In this document: piece by piece, positions 35,034 through 46,764 of the stretch
Layout: each line of letters begins with the position of its first letter
Position numbering within the stretch: the first letter of the stretch is position 1
DNA from: Nematostella vectensis
Taxonomy: Eukaryota; Cnidaria; Anthozoa; Actiniaria; Edwardsiidae
Assembly: GCF_932526225.1 (NCBI RefSeq)
Contig: NC_064046.1
Span: 14,707,408 to 14,771,407 of the forward strand
Direction: 5' to 3'
Length of the DNA stretch: 64,000 nt
Notes under the pieces: model-generated
Told to the model about the DNA's origin: nothing
Databases searched by the model: none
The model's input: the letters and a program-made list of their open reading frames with translations, nothing else
Position numbers and translations under genes: made by a program

Positions 35034-36689
35034 CCCCCCCCCTTTCCCCCAAAAAAGTAACCCAGATCTGAGTTCTATTCGTAAAACATACAAAAGCTTG
35101 AAAATTGCCAGTCCCGTAAAAAAGTTTTAGAAGGAAAATTTGCTTATCAAATTTAATTTATTTTTATTCCCTTTTATAAAAAAGAACTCTATCCTTCTCA
35201 CCTCCAAGGCCCTAGTCATAAAACCCGGTACAATTTTACTTCCTTGACTTCGCACCTTGTGTGAGCACACCACATGTGACATGCCCTCAGTCATCACAAT
35301 CTCACTCCCCTTATAATGCATTTCTCAACCTTTAATTTTACACTCTATGCCTTTTCCTATTTGTCTGCACACACCATAAAATAGCCCTTATTGAGTAAGC
35401 GCATTACATAGCCACTCAAACCAGTGCCCCCTCTAAAATCTAATGCTAGAGGGGCATATGTTAAAATAAGCATTTGCGATAAGAACTTTTTGATGAATTA
35501 GCCCCCCCTACTCATCCTCAAAAATACCCAAACCTGAGTTCTATACATAAAATATACCAAGCATAGGAAACTTACCTCCCAAATAAATAACCAAACCTAA
35601 ATTCTATAGCCCAGGCATACAAAATCTTGCTATAAGGGAGCTCTCAGATTTGCTTATTAAATAAAATCAATTTTATTTCAATTTTTATAAAAAAGACAAC
35701 AAACTCTGTGCAATAGGCACTGAGATAAAAAATGCTCCTGAAGTATCACCAAATATAAATATTTATTTTCCATACAGTATGATATCTATGACTGCACAAT
35801 CATAGAATCTCCAAGGCCTAGTAATCAAACCTGGTAAAAAGAAGGGCATAATATGCTAAAATAAGCATTTGTGATAAGGACTTTTTGTCAAATTAGCCCC
35901 CCCCCCCCAAAAAAAAAAAATACCCAAACATGAGTTCTATACATAAAATATACCAAGTATAGAAAATTACCTCCTAAACAATTACTCAACCTATCTAACC
36001 TAACTAGGTTTAGTTAGGTCCTAACCTAACCTATATACTCCAAACATATAAATTCTTAATATCACTATAGTTTTAGAGGGGAGCTTCAACACTCAGACTT
36101 GCCTATCAAATCAAATCAATTTAATTCCCTTTTTATAAAAAAAAAGACTCTTTGCGCATATAATAGAAACTGGCGAGAAAAAAAATAAGCCTGAAGTATC
36201 ACCAAATATGAATAGATATTTTCCATATGATATCTGCTCTAGTGAAGCTTGGAGCCTCTGGTACCCAGGGTATGACTATACTCCCATTCTCCTATTATCT
36301 CCAAGCCTAGTAATCAAACATGGTACAAGTTTACTTCATCTTCATAACCTGTGTCAGCACCCCCAATTAGACATACCCTTAGTCACCACCCCTTTGCCCT
36401 TACCATGCCTTTTCCTCACCCTAGTGCCTATGCCTTTTTCCATTTGTCTGCACACACAATGAAATACACGGTTTGTGTCACAAAACTTCCATTTTTTAAT
36501 AAAATGAATCATGATGAAAACAGAGCTGGATACAAGTCCTTTAGGGGTGGTTCTGACACTGAGGTATACATACACCCCTCATTGAATAAGCACATTACAT
36601 AGCCCCTTAAACAAGTGCCCCCTCTAGAATCCATTTATAAAAAAAAGCCATAATGTGAGCATTTGTGGTAAAGACTTTTTTACAACAAG
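35034..36689. repeat. Three internal degenerate modules of insertion copy 2
   Basis: Modules at about 35034-35501, 35502-35896 and 35897-36689 match the three modules of copy 1 in order and content. Their leading C runs are 9, 7 and 12 long here, against 11, 7 and 17 in copy 1. Confidence 0.7.
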
Positions 36690-37370
36690 TAATAGCAAAG
36701 TAATGCAGCAATGAATAATGACTGCCATCACTGAGATTTACTGAGCATAGCAAATCTATTTATTCCAGGATCAAATATAAACATTTAAACAGTACTTTCA
36801 TGTAGTGTCTTTAAATTGCATACAATAAACAGTGACTCGCGGCCAATCTGTATACGATTTAGCTTCATTTTTTTTTATGAGACTCGCTGCCATTCTGTAT
36901 AAAATTCATTTTAGTTTCAATATCTCAGCTAAATTTTTTCTTGGAGTGTCTTCATTCCGAGTGCGAAAGCAAGATAAATCCAGGGAAATTTTGTGCATTT
37001 GTATGACTTGATGAAACGTACAACTAGATAATTGGTGATCAATGTTATAGCCTGCTAGCAGTGGCTTACCCTTCCGCTTTCAATACAGTACGATTCGGTG
37101 AAGTCGTAAAAATAACCCTGCAAATGAGGTCTGTTGCCAATGAGAAACAACACAAATAGGGTATATATGACGCAATGAGTCGGTGAAATCCCTGCTTAAA
37201 CAGATAAGAAGAAATCACTGCTAGCAGAGAGTTAAAAAGCGGCGTTCAACATGATTTTCCCGATTCAACGGAACCGCCATTTTGTTTTCACACTCTGAGT
37301 TGAGGCGTGTCTGCGTGAGACTGGGCATAGTAATACTCATCTCTGATTGGTTAATTAGATTGTTTATCAA

Positions 37371-37401
37371 ATATAACCAAAAATGGTAATGTTCCGCACT
37401 G
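37371..37401. repeat. Right terminal inverted repeat, copy 2
   Basis: Ends CGCACTG and is followed by TTAAG and the normal unit continuation CAAGGTCTATTTC. Confidence 0.88.
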
Positions 37402-37406
37402 TTAAG
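37402..37406. repeat. Right TTAAG target-site duplication, copy 2
   Basis: Partner of 34236-34240. Confidence 0.8.
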
Positions 37407-38147
37407 CAAGGTCTATTTCTGAGACAAGCAAACTCAAGTAAGGCTGTTGAAATAACAGGTGAGTGTTAAAAGAAAAACAATTATCTGATTAGAAAACTAC
37501 TGTAGATTCCTTTGCACCAAAATAAGAACAAACTTCATTTTGTTTGTTATTTATGTTGAACGAGATGAGCTCTACAAGGCCAAGAAGAAATATGTATTGC
37601 TCATCTAAATTATACAATTAAATAATAATATTAAAAAAGAATTACTGTAAGTAATTAGAGTGGTTTTCATTAACCCGTGAAACAAAGTGTGATAGTTAAA
37701 TGGTAATAGTTAGTAAAACACAAAAAAGAACAATAGAATCAGATCACAACAAAGTGTAATACGCTAAAGCGTAGTTCACGGGTTAATGAAGGTTTTGACA
37801 TTTCAACCTTACATCCACATGAAAGTAATGCCTAATATCGAGTGCCCTACAGTAAGTGTTTTGCAGTCAAGTTGTTTTCTTTTAGTAGGTAAAAAATTAT
37901 TCTAAATAATAGTAATCATAGCTATGGTCACCACTTACACATATAGAACTTGTAATGAAAAGAAAGAAAAAAAATATATATATGCAGTCAAACAACAGAA
38001 TTGCATGATAACCTTGAATATATTGAATAAGGGACTGCAAAAAAACATCTTTTGTACTAGTTGCTTGAATTGACCCTTGGCTATTTTTAGCTGAATTCCC
38101 CTCCCCCTCTAAAAAAGAAAATAATAATAATAATAGAACAAAACTAA

Positions 38148-40123
38148 AAAGAAAACAAACACCACAGAGACCCCCACCAACAATTTTGATTTTTTTTTTA
38201 CTTTCCTTTAAAGGGGGAGTGTCATGTTTAAGAGATTTGCAATAGCTCTAGAGCCCTGACACAATGAACTTCAGTGAAATTCTAATACTGACTTATGAGC
38301 TTTTGGTACATGTGGGAGACTTTAAACAAAACAAAAAAAAATGACCACAAACTGTCAATTAACATAGTTTTCAATATAATATTGCATATTATTTAATAAG
38401 GTATTGACATCTTTTAAAAAGTTCAACTGTTTGTAGACACTTAAAAGCCTACAATAAACACTGACTCCAGACATGCGCAGTACTATGCTGCTGCCCCTTT
38501 AAAGTAAAATACAGCTTTACTTAGTCAGCGTAGACAATATTGCGGATTTTGTCAATATTCTAATATGAATATGTCAATATTCTCCCCCCTTACGTCTTTA
38601 TTTCTATTTATTTTTTGCTTTTCACATGATACCAAAACAGCGTCTTTTTTCTTCGCTAATTTGATGTCATGTACACAATAAAAGAGATGCGCCCGTGCGC
38701 ATGGCGAGTCCCCAAGGGACCCAAGACGCCCAAATAGACCTCTATTTTTTGTCATCCACAATCTCGGCGAGCTGTGCGTGGCGTAACCGTATTACAGGCC
38801 TGGGATCCTGGTTATTGTCCTCCCCATTAATGCGCGGGTTGGGATAACCTTGCAAGAGTGTTGTACAGCATATTCGCTCGATAATATCGGTGCTTGGGGC
38901 CTTCGGGTTCTTTACAGCCTTCCGTAAAAGCCTTATGCTGCCATACCGATTGGGTAATCCGTATGTATGGTTTCCGTTTTGTTCTTCAGACCGGGTTCGA
39001 TCCCAGGCCAATGGGCTTTTTTTTAAATTCGTTTTTTTTTCTTTGTGCTGGACCACTTAATCCTGATAGGTTTTGCGCAAAAATAATAAAAAAAGTGAGT
39101 TTGCAAAAAAAGCTTGCTAGATTTATTGATTATATGTATTCAATTTGTTCCTAGGAAGTTAACAAAAAACACAAAGCAAAGAGTTTGAGGAAGTAAACAA
39201 GTATGTGAACTTTAATGTTCTATTTGAAGGGGTGCATTTTGTACAGGGAAGCATACATAGAATGCTTAACTGGTGGAGAGGGAAGAGGTAAAAGTTTATT
39301 GAGCATAATTTCAACAATAGCAGGGGGAAGAGAGGGGCACTCTCTTCATACAATATTGCAGTTGTTACCTATTATAAAATAAGTTTGTAACATGTCTTTG
39401 TTTATTAAGCAAGGTCTATTTCTGAGACAAGCAAACTCAAGTAAGGCTGTTGAAATAACAGGTGAGTGTTAAAAGAAAAACAATTATCTGATTAGAAAAC
39501 TACTGTAGATTCCTTTGCACCAAAATAAGAACAAACTTCATTTTGTTTGTTATTTAAGAGGAACGAGATGAGCTCTACAAGGCCAAGAAGAAATATGTAT
39601 TGCTCATCTAAATTATACAATTAAATAATAATATTAAAAAAGAATTACTGTAAGTAATTAGAGTGGTTTTCATTAACCCGTGTAACAAAGTGTGATAGTT
39701 AAATGGTAATAGTTAGTAAAACACAAAAAAAAAACAATAGAATCAGATCACAACAAAGTGTAATACGCTAAAGCGTAGTTCACGGGTTAATGAAGGTTTT
39801 GACATTTCAACCTTACATCCACATGAAAGTAATGCCTAATATCGAGTGCCCTACAGTAAGTGTTTTGCAGTCAAGTTGTTTTCTTTTAGTAGGTAAAAAA
39901 TTATTCTAAATAATAGTTATCATAGCTATGGTCACCACTTACACATATAGAACTTGTAATGAAAAGAAAGAAAAAAAATATATATATGCAGTCAAACAAC
40001 AGAATTGCATGATAACCTTGAATATATTGAATAAAGGACTGCAAAAAAACATCTTTTGTACTAGTTGCTTGAATTGACCCTTGGCTATTTTTAGCTGAAT
40101 TCCCCTCCCCCTCTAAAAAAGAA

Positions 40124-40154
<31 letters not shown>

Positions 40155-40163
40155 CAAAACTAA
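38148..40163 (+). repeat. Satellite unit 17
   Basis: Full-length unit with the B-box-like motif at 38994-39004. It matches unit 15 up to about 39.70 kb, then departs (TAGTTATCATAG, CAAACAACAG), which marks the end of the second higher-order block. It has the longest AAT tract of the window at its right edge. Confidence 0.95.
40124..40151. repeat. Expanded AAT microsatellite
   Basis: About nine AAT repeats, against four to seven at the same position in other units, consistent with slippage expansion in one copy. Confidence 0.85.
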
Positions 40164-42165
40164 AAAGAAAACAAACACAACAGAGACCCCCACCAACAAT
40201 TTTGATTTTTTTTTACTTTCCTTTAAAGGGGGAGTGTCATGTTTAAGAGATTTGCAATAGCTCTAGAGCCCTGACACAATGAACTTAAGTGAAATTCTAA
40301 TACTGACTTATGAGCTTTTGGTACATGTGGGAGACTTTAAACGAAACAAAAAAAAATGACCACAAACTGTCAATAAACATAGTTTTCAATATAATATTGC
40401 ATATTATTTAATAAGGTATTGACAGCTTTTAAAAAGTTCAACTGTTTGTAGACAATAAAAAGCTTACAATAAACACTGACTCCAGACATGCGCAGTACTA
40501 TGCTGCTACCCCTTTAAAGTAAAATACAGCTTTACTTAGTCAGCGTAGACAATATTGCGGATTTTGTCAATATTCTAATATGAATATGTCAATATTCTCC
40601 CCCCTTACGTCTTTATTTCTATTTATTTTATGCTTTTCACATGATACCAAAACAGCGTCTTTTTTCTTCGCTAATTTGATGTCATGTACACAATAAAAGA
40701 GATGCGCCCGTGCGCATGGCGAGTCCCCAAGGGACCCAAGACGCCCAAATAGACCTCTATTTTTTGTCATCCCCAATCTCGGCGAGCTGTGCGTGGCGTA
40801 ACCGTATTACAGGCCTGGGATCCTGGTTATTGTCCTCCCCATTAATGCGCGGGTTGGGATAACCTTGCAAGAGTGTTGTACAGCATATTCGCTCGGAAAT
40901 ATCGGTGCTTGGGGCCTTCGGGTTCTTTACAGCCTTCCGTAAAAGCCGTGTGCTGCCATACCGATTGGGTAATCCGTATGTATGGTTTCCGTTTTGTTCT
41001 TCAGACCGGGTTCGATCCCAGGCCAATGGGCTTTTCTTTTATTCGTTTTCTTTCTTTGTGCTTGACCCCCCTAATCCTGATTGGTTTGGCGCAAAAATAA
41101 AAAAAAAAGTGAGTTTGCAAAATAAGCTTGCTGGATTTATTGATTATATGTATTCAATTTGTTCCTAGGAAGTTAACAAAAAACACAAAGCAAAGAGTTT
41201 GAGGAAGTAAACAAGTATGTGAACTTTAATGTTCTATTTGAAGGGGTGCATTTTGTACAGGGAAGCATACATAGAATGCTTAACTGGTGGAGAGGGAAGA
41301 GGTAAAAGTTTATTGAGCATAATTTCAACAATAGCAGGGGGAAGAGAGGGGCACTCTCTTCATACAATATTGCAGTTGTTACCTATTATTAAATAAGTTT
41401 GTAACATGTCTTTGTTTATTAAGCAAGGTCTAATCCTGAGACAAGCAAACTCAAGTAAGGCTGTTGAAATAACAGGTGAGTGTTTTATTAATTATTATCT
41501 GATTAGAAAACTACTGTAGATTCCTTTGCACCAAAATAAGAACAAACTTTATTTTGTTTGTTATTTAAGAGGAACGAGATGAGCTCTACAAGGCCAAGAA
41601 GAAATATGTATTGCTAATCTAAATTATACAATTAAATAATAATATTAAAAAAGAATTACTGTAAGTAATTAGAGTGGTTTTCATTAACCCGTGAAACAAA
41701 GTGTGATAGTTAAACGGTAATAGTTAGTAAAACACAAAAAAGAACAATAGAATCAGATCACAACAAAGTGTAATACGCTAAAGCGTAGTTCACGGGTTAA
41801 TGAAGGTTTTGACATTTCAACCTTACATCCACATGAAAGTAATGCCTAATATCGAGTGCCCTACAGTAAGTGTTTTGCAGTCTAGTTGTTTTCTTTTAGT
41901 TGGTAAAAAATTATTCTAAATAATAGTTATCATAGCTATGGTCACCACTTACACATATAGAACTTGTAATGAAAAGAAAGAAAAAAAATATATATATGCA
42001 GTCAAACAACAGAATTGCATGATAACCTTGAATATATTGAATAAAGGACTGCAAAAAAAACATCTTTTGTACTAGTTGCTTGAATTGACCCTTGGCTATT
42101 TTTAGCTGAATTCCCCTCCCCCTCTAAAAAAGAAAATAATAATAATAATAATAGAACAAAACTAA
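40164..42165 (+). repeat. Satellite unit 18
   Basis: Full-length unit with the B-box-like motif at 41009-41019. Clustered changes lie around 41430-41500: GGTCTAATCCTGAG replaces GGTCTATTTCTGAG, and the purine tract after the donor-like motif is replaced by TTATTAATTATTATC. The palindrome after the core is broken (TTTGGCGCAAAA). Confidence 0.95.
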
Positions 42166-44163
42166 AAAGAAAACAAACACAACAGAGACCCCCACCAACA
42201 ATTTTGATTTTTTTTTTACTTTCCTTTAAAGGGGGAGTGTCATGTTTAAGAGATTTGCAATAGCTCTAGAGCCCTGACACAATGAACTTCAGTGAAATTC
42301 TAATACTGACTTATGAGCTTTTGGTACATGTGGGAGACTTTAAACGAAACAAAAAAAATGACCACAAACTGTCAATAAACATAGTTTTCAATATAATATT
42401 GCATATTATTTAATAAGGTATTGACAGCTTTTAAAAAGTTCAACTGTTTGTAGACACTAAAAAGCTTACAATAAACACTGACTCCAGACATGCGCAGTAC
42501 TATGCTGCTACCCCTTTAAAGTAAAATACAGCTTTACTTAGTCAGCGTAGACAATATTGCGGATTTTGTCAATATTCTAATATGAATATGTCAATATTCT
42601 CCCCCCTTACGTCTTTATTTCTATTTATTTTATGCTTTTCACATGATACCAAAACAGCGTCTTTTTTCTTCGCTAATTTGATGTCATGTACACAATAAAA
42701 GAGATGCGCCCGTGCGCATGGCGAGTCCCCAAGGGACCCAAGACGCCCAAATAGACCTCTATTTTTTGTCATCCCCAATCTCGGCGAGCTGTGCGTGGCG
42801 TAACCGTATTACAGGCCTGGGATCCTGGTTATTGTCCTCCCCATTAATGCGCGGGTTGGGATAACCTTGCAAGAGTGTTGTACAGCATATTCGCTCGGAA
42901 ATATCGGTGCTAGGGGCCTTCGGGTTCTTTACAGCCTTCCGTAAAAGCCTTGTGCTGCCATACCGATTGGGTAATCCGTATGTATGGTTTCCGTTTTGTT
43001 CTTCAGACCGGGTTCGATCCCAGGCCAATGGGCTTTTTTTTTATTCGTTTTCTTTCTTTGTGCTTGACCCCCCTAATCCTGATTGGTTTTGCGCAAAAAT
43101 AAAAAAAAAGTGAGTTTGCAAAATAAGCTTGCTGGATTTATTGATTATATGTATTCAATTTGTTCCTAGGAAGTTAACAAAAAACACAAAGCAAAGAGTT
43201 TGAGGAAGTAAACAAGTATGTGAACTTTAATGTTCTATTTGAAGGGGTGCATTTTGTACAGGGAAGCATACATAGAATGCTTAACTGGTGGAGAGGGAAG
43301 AGGTAAAAGTTTATTGAGCATAATTTCAACAATAGCAGGGGGAAGAGAGGGGCACTCTCTTCATACAATATTGCAGTTGTTACCTATTATTAAATAAGTT
43401 TGTAACATGTCTTTGTTTATTAAGCAAGGTCTATTTCTGAGACAAGCAAACTCAAGTAAGGCTGTTGAAATAACAGGTGAGTGTTAAAAGAAAAACAATT
43501 ATCTGATTAGAAAACTACTGTAGATTCCTTTGCACCAAAATAAGAACAAACTTAATTTTGTTTGTTATTTATGAGGAACGAGATGAGCTCTACAAGGCCA
43601 AGAAGAAATATGTATTGCTCATCTAAATTATACAAGTAAATGATAATATTAAAAAACAACTACTGTAAGTAATTAGAGTGGTTTTCATTAACCCGTGAAA
43701 CAAAGTGTGATAGTTAAACGGTAATAGTTAGTAAAACACAAAAAAGAACAATAGAATCAGATCTCAACAAAGTGTAATACGCTAAAGCGTAGTTCACGGG
43801 TTAATGAAGGTTTTGACATTTCAACCTTACATCCACATGAAAGTAATGCCTAATATCGAGTGCCCTACAGTAAGTGTTTTGCAGTCAAGTTGTTTTCTGT
43901 TAGTAGGTAAAAAATTATTCTAAATAATAGTAATCATAGCTATGGTCACCACTTACACATATAGAACTTGTAATGAAAAGAAAAAAAATATATATATATG
44001 CAGTCAAACAACAGAATTGCATGATAACCTTGAATATATTGAATAAAGGACTGCAAAAAAACATCTTTTGTACTAGTTGCTTGAATTGACCCTTGGCTAT
44101 TTTTAGCTGAATTCCCCTCCCCCTCTAAAAAAGAAAATAATAATAATAATAGAACAAAACTAA
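42166..44163 (+). repeat. Satellite unit 19
   Basis: Full-length unit with the B-box-like motif at 43011-43021. It has GCTAGGGGCC in the core. The right flank carries AGATCTCAAC (creating AGATCT) and GTTTTCTGTTAG, both shared with unit 21. Confidence 0.95.
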
Positions 44164-45050
44164 AAAGAAAACAAACACAACAGAGACCCCCACCAACAAT
44201 TTTGATTTTTTTTTACTTTCCTTTAAAGGGGGAGTGTCATGTTTAAGAGATTTGCAATAGCTCTAGAGCCCTGACACAATGAACTTCAGTGAAATTCTAA
44301 TACTAACTTATGAGCTTTTGGTACATGTGGGAGACTTTAAACAAAACAAAAAAAATGACCACAAACTGTCAATTAACATAGTTTTCAATATAATATTGCA
44401 TATGTTTAATAAGGTATTGACAGCTTTTAAAAAGTTCAACTGTTTGTAGACACTTAAAATCCTACAAAAAACACTGACTCCAGACATGCGCAGTACTATG
44501 CTGCTGCCCCTTAAAAGTAAAATACAGCTTTACTTAGTCAGCGTAGACAATATTGCGGATTTTGTCAATATTCTAATATGAATATCAATATTCTCCCCCC
44601 TTACGTCGTTATTTCTATTTATTTTATGCTTTTAACATGATACCAAAACAGCGTCTTTTTTCTTCGCTAATTTGATGTCATGTACACAATAAAAGAGATG
44701 CGCCCGTGCGCATGGCGAGTCCCCAAGGGACCCAAGACGCCCAAATAGACCTCTATTTTTGGCATCCACAATCTCGGCGAGCTGTGCGTGGCGTAACCGT
44801 ATTACAGGCCTGGGAACCTGGTTATTGTCCTCCCCATTAATGCGCGGGTTGGGATAACCTTGCAAGAGTGTTGTACAGCATATTCGCTCGGAAATATCGG
44901 TGCTTGGGGCCTTCGGGTTCTTTACAGCCTTCCGTAAAAGCCGTGTGCTGCCATACCGATTGGGTAATCCGTATGTATGGTTTCCGTTTTGTTCTTCAGA
45001 CCGGGTTCGATCCCAGGCCAATGGGCTTTTTTTTTTCGTTTTCTTTCTTT
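44164..45050 (+). repeat. Satellite unit 20, truncated on the right
   Basis: Only the left ~0.89 kb is present; the unit breaks off just after the T-run and CTTTCTTT, with the B-box-like motif at 45004-45014. Rare variants TACTAACTT, TAAAATCCTAC, TTACGTCGTT and GGGAACCTGG are shared with unit 22. One T fewer in TATTTTTGGCATCC fuses two small minus-strand frames into a 141-codon frame, which I regard as incidental. Confidence 0.93.
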
Positions 45051-46764
45051 CTGACACTTAAAAGCCTACAATAAACACTGACTCCAGACATGCGCAGTAT
45101 TATGCTGCTGCCCCTTTAGAGTAAAATACAGCTTTACTTAGTCAGCGTAGACAATATTGCGGATTTTGTCAATATTCTAATATGAATATGTCAATATTCT
45201 CCCCCCTTAAGTCTTTATTTCTATTTATTTTATGCTTTTCACATGATACCAAAACAGCGTCTTTTTTCTTCGCTAATTTGATGTCATGTACACAATGAAA
45301 GAGATGCGCCCGTGCGCATGGCGAGTCCCCAAGGGACCCAAGACGCCCTAATAGACCTCTATTTTTTGTCATCCCCAATCTCGGCGAGCTGTGCGTGGCG
45401 TAACCGTATTACAGGCCTGGGATCCTGGTTATTGTCCTCCCCATTAATGCGCGGGTTGGGATAACCTTGCAAGAGTGTTGTACAGCATATTCGCTCGGAA
45501 ATATCGGTGCTTGGGGCCTTCGGGTTCTTTACAGCCTTCCGTAAAAGCCTTGTGCTGCCATACCGATTGGGTAATCCGTATGTATGGTTTCCGTTTTGTT
45601 CTTCAGACCGGGTTCGATCCCAGGCCAATGGGCTTTTTTTTTTATTCGTTTTCTTTCTTTGTGCTTGACCCCCCTAATCCTGATTGGCTTTGCGCAAAAA
45701 TAATAAAAAAAAGTGAGTTTGCAAAATAAGCTTGCTGGATTTATTGATTATATGTATTCAATTTGTTCCTAGGAAGTTAACAAAAACACAAAGCAAAGAG
45801 TTTGAGGAAGTAAACAAGTATGTGAACTTTAATGTTCTATTTGAAGGGGTGCATTTTGTACAGGGAAGCATACATAGAATGCTTAACTGGTGGAGAGGGA
45901 AGAAGTAAAAGTTTATTGAGCATAATTTCAACAATAGCAGGGGGAAGAGAGGGGCACTCTCTTCATACAATATTGCAGTTGTTACCTATTATTAAATAAG
46001 TTTGTAACATGTCTTTGTTTATTAAGCAAGGTTTATTTCTGAGACAAGCAAATTCAAGTAAGGCTGTTGAAATAACAGGTGAGTGTTAAAAGAACAAAAA
46101 TTATCTGATTAGAAAACTACTGTAGATTCCTTTGCACCAAAATAAGAACAAACTTAATTTTGTTTGTTATTTATGAGGAACGAGATGAGCTCTACAAGGC
46201 CAAGAAGAAATATGTATTGCTAATCTAAATTATACAAGTAAATGATAATATTAAAAAAGAACTACTGTAAGTAATTAGAGTGGTTTTCATTAACCCGTGA
46301 AACAAAGTGTGATAGTTAAACGGTAATAGTTAGTAAAACACAAAAAAGAATAATAGAATCAGATCTCAACAAAGTGTAATACGCTAAAGCGTAGTTCACG
46401 GGTTAATGAAGGTTTTGACATTTCAACCTTACATCCACATGAAAGTAATGCCTAATATCGAGTGCCCTACAGTAAGTGTTTTGCAGTCAAGTTGTTTTCT
46501 GTTAGTAGGTAAAAAATTATTCTAAATAATAGTAATCATAGCTATGGTCACCACTTACACATATAGAACTTGTAATGAAAAAAAAAAAATATATATATAT
46601 GCAATCAAACAACAGAATTGCATGATAACCTTGAATATATTGAATAAAGGACTGCAAAAAAACATCTTTTGTACTAGTTGCTTGAATTGACCCTTGGCTA
46701 TTTTTAGCTGAATTCCCCTCCCCCTCTAAAAAAGAAAATAATAATAATAATAGAACAAAACTAA
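45051..46764 (+). repeat. Satellite unit 21, truncated on the left
   Basis: Begins within the left flank at GACACTTAAAAG and so lacks about 285 bp. Left-half variants GCAGTATTATGC and CACAATGAAAG match units 14 and 16, and the right half matches unit 13 (AAAAGAACAAAAATT). The B-box-like motif is at 45611-45621. Together with unit 20 this is a fusion that lost about 1.4 kb. Confidence 0.93.

Larger units (their letters stand above)
34241..37401. mobile_element. Non-autonomous DNA transposon with 31-bp TIRs, copy 2
   Basis: The 3,161-bp element matches copy 1 except for about eight to ten substitutions and homopolymer length changes (G16 versus G14 and shorter C runs), roughly 99.7% identity by eye. 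It has the same termini, TTAAG flanks, three modules and lack of transposase. Because the satellite on both sides is also duplicated with shared rare variants, this copy arose by duplication of the array segment and not by a second transposition. Confidence 0.85.
32979..38147 (+). repeat. Satellite unit 16, interrupted by the second insertion copy
   Basis: The left part runs to 34240 and the right part resumes at 37402. The B-box-like motif is at 33822-33832. It matches unit 14 in rare variants (GGGATACTTTAAAC, GCTAAATTCC just upstream, CACAATGAAAG). The insertion lies at the same base of the unit as in unit 14. Confidence 0.95.

Noticed and set aside
34241-37401. Second independent insertion of the transposon at a hot spot
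   Set aside because: The satellite units on both sides share rare variants at the same 7.17-kb offset, so segment duplication explains both copies.
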